From Leptothoe sp034932105 (GTDB taxonomy: Bacteria; Cyanobacteriota; Cyanobacteriia; Phormidesmidales; Phormidesmidaceae), in assembly GCF_034932105.1 (NCBI RefSeq), contig NZ_JAYGIG010000016.1, positions 1 through 64,000 on the forward strand: 64,000 bases of DNA, written 5' to 3'. Below are positions 63,533 to 64,000 of this stretch, in pieces. The notes beneath the pieces are model-generated. The model was not told the DNA's origin. It searched no databases and saw nothing but the letters and a program-made list of their open reading frames with translations. Each line of letters opens with the position of its first letter. Within the stretch, counting starts at the first letter, position 1. A program made the position numbers and the translations under genes.

Positions 63533-64000
63533 ATGCATCCCCGAACCGACACGTTAGCCATGTTTTCCACCTTTGCTACGTTTGCGGACGATCGGTTTAA
63601 GGCATGGCAATCTGATCCGAAGCTGGCAAGGAGTATGCAAAATCAGCTGAAGCAAAGTAGTCAGCTGATTTATTCAGAAAAGTTTTGGGCGCTGTATTGG
63701 TATCGACAACGGCATGCTCATCCCTATGCCGTCCATCATCTCTGGGCCTATTTGCAAGAACCCTGCTACTGGGCCAGCCATGGTGTCACCCAGAGTTTTA
63801 ACGTGGTGCAATGTTCGCTCTCGGATGGATTTCATAGTGCGATCGCAAACATAGATCGGATTCTCAATGGCTACAACCCTGACCACGGCAGCACCCTTAG
63901 GGCCTATGCCCACAAAGCCTTTGGCAACTGCATTCGAGATTATTTGCGGCAGCAGAATGAAATCAACATCAGTAGCGACTGGGGGATCTTGCGTCGCATC
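63533..64000 (+). CDS. Sigma-70 family protein, 5' part (cut by window edge)
   Basis: An open frame from ATG 63533 runs off the window (156 codons seen). Residues such as YAVHHLWAYLQEPCYWAS, FHSAIANIDRILNGYNPDHGSTLRAYAHKAFGNCIRDYLRQQ and SSDWGILRRI match a divergent group of cyanobacterial sigma-70-like proteins around region 2 and its flank. The C-terminal DNA-binding part lies outside the window. A second ATG at 63560 is a possible start. The family call is moderately sure. Confidence 0.7.
   Translation, partial: MHPRTDTLAMFSTFATFADDRFKAWQSDPKLARSMQNQLKQSSQLIYSEKFWALYWYRQRHAHPYAVHHLWAYLQEPCYWASHGVTQSFNVVQCSLSDGFHSAIANIDRILNGYNPDHGSTLRAYAHKAFGNCIRDYLRQQNEINISSDWGILRRI

Overview
The window reads as chromosomal DNA of a cyanobacterium, probably filamentous. 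The evidence is the frequent HIP1 octamer GCGATCGC, the short RRM protein followed by rpsU, DUF1822 and DUF928 proteins, CHAT and CHASE2 proteins, a HugZ-type protein, a PEP-CTERM protein, TamB, and several large hybrid kinases. I cannot name the genus. No tRNA, rRNA or CRISPR array was seen.

Region 1 (165-10284) is the most unusual part and looks like a conflict or lysis island. A leftward operon encodes a phage-lysin-like protein (muramidase-like domain, SH3-like linker, M15 peptidase) followed by a giant multi-TIR-CHASE2 receptor. That receptor is split by an IS4-superfamily-like insertion sequence with 17-bp inverted repeats and an 11-bp target duplication. Removing the IS and one duplication restores one open frame of 1491 codons. 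Divergently lie a 2TM SLATT-like (DUF4231) protein fused to a GH19 lysozyme domain, and a SLOG-superfamily LSDAT-like nucleotide-sensor protein. Their shared intergenic region carries short tandem repeats.

Region 2 (10380-24607) is mostly housekeeping: an RRM protein-rpsU pair, carB, a hendecad-repeat lipoprotein, an orphan ABC ATPase, aroE, trpB, an RNase D-like exonuclease, and a CDP-sugar cluster (rfbF, rfbG, an RmlC-like epimerase and a SAF-type oxidoreductase).

Region 3 (24609-42361) is regulatory. It has a LuxR-type regulator and a leftward operon of a sigma-like factor, DUF1822, CHAT-CHASE2 and DUF928. A small protein and a secreted TPR-CHAT protein diverge from that operon. Two tandemly duplicated hybrid histidine kinases follow, with a REC-REC-pseudokinase protein.

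Region 4 (42859-44492) holds a DAHP synthase gene behind what looks like two tandem aromatic leader-peptide attenuators: two short ORFs rich in Phe, Tyr and Trp codons, each followed by an intrinsic terminator with a competing hairpin. ridA lies upstream.

Region 5 (44713-64000) contains a HugZ-like protein, a TetR regulator, pfkA, a PEP-CTERM protein, a UgpC/MalK-type ATPase, a gyrase/topoisomerase A subunit, a single-domain response regulator, a TPR protein, TamB, an OmpR-type regulator, malQ, a Nudix hydrolase and a sigma-like gene cut by the window edge. A 63-bp element occurs twice (29749 and 52330).
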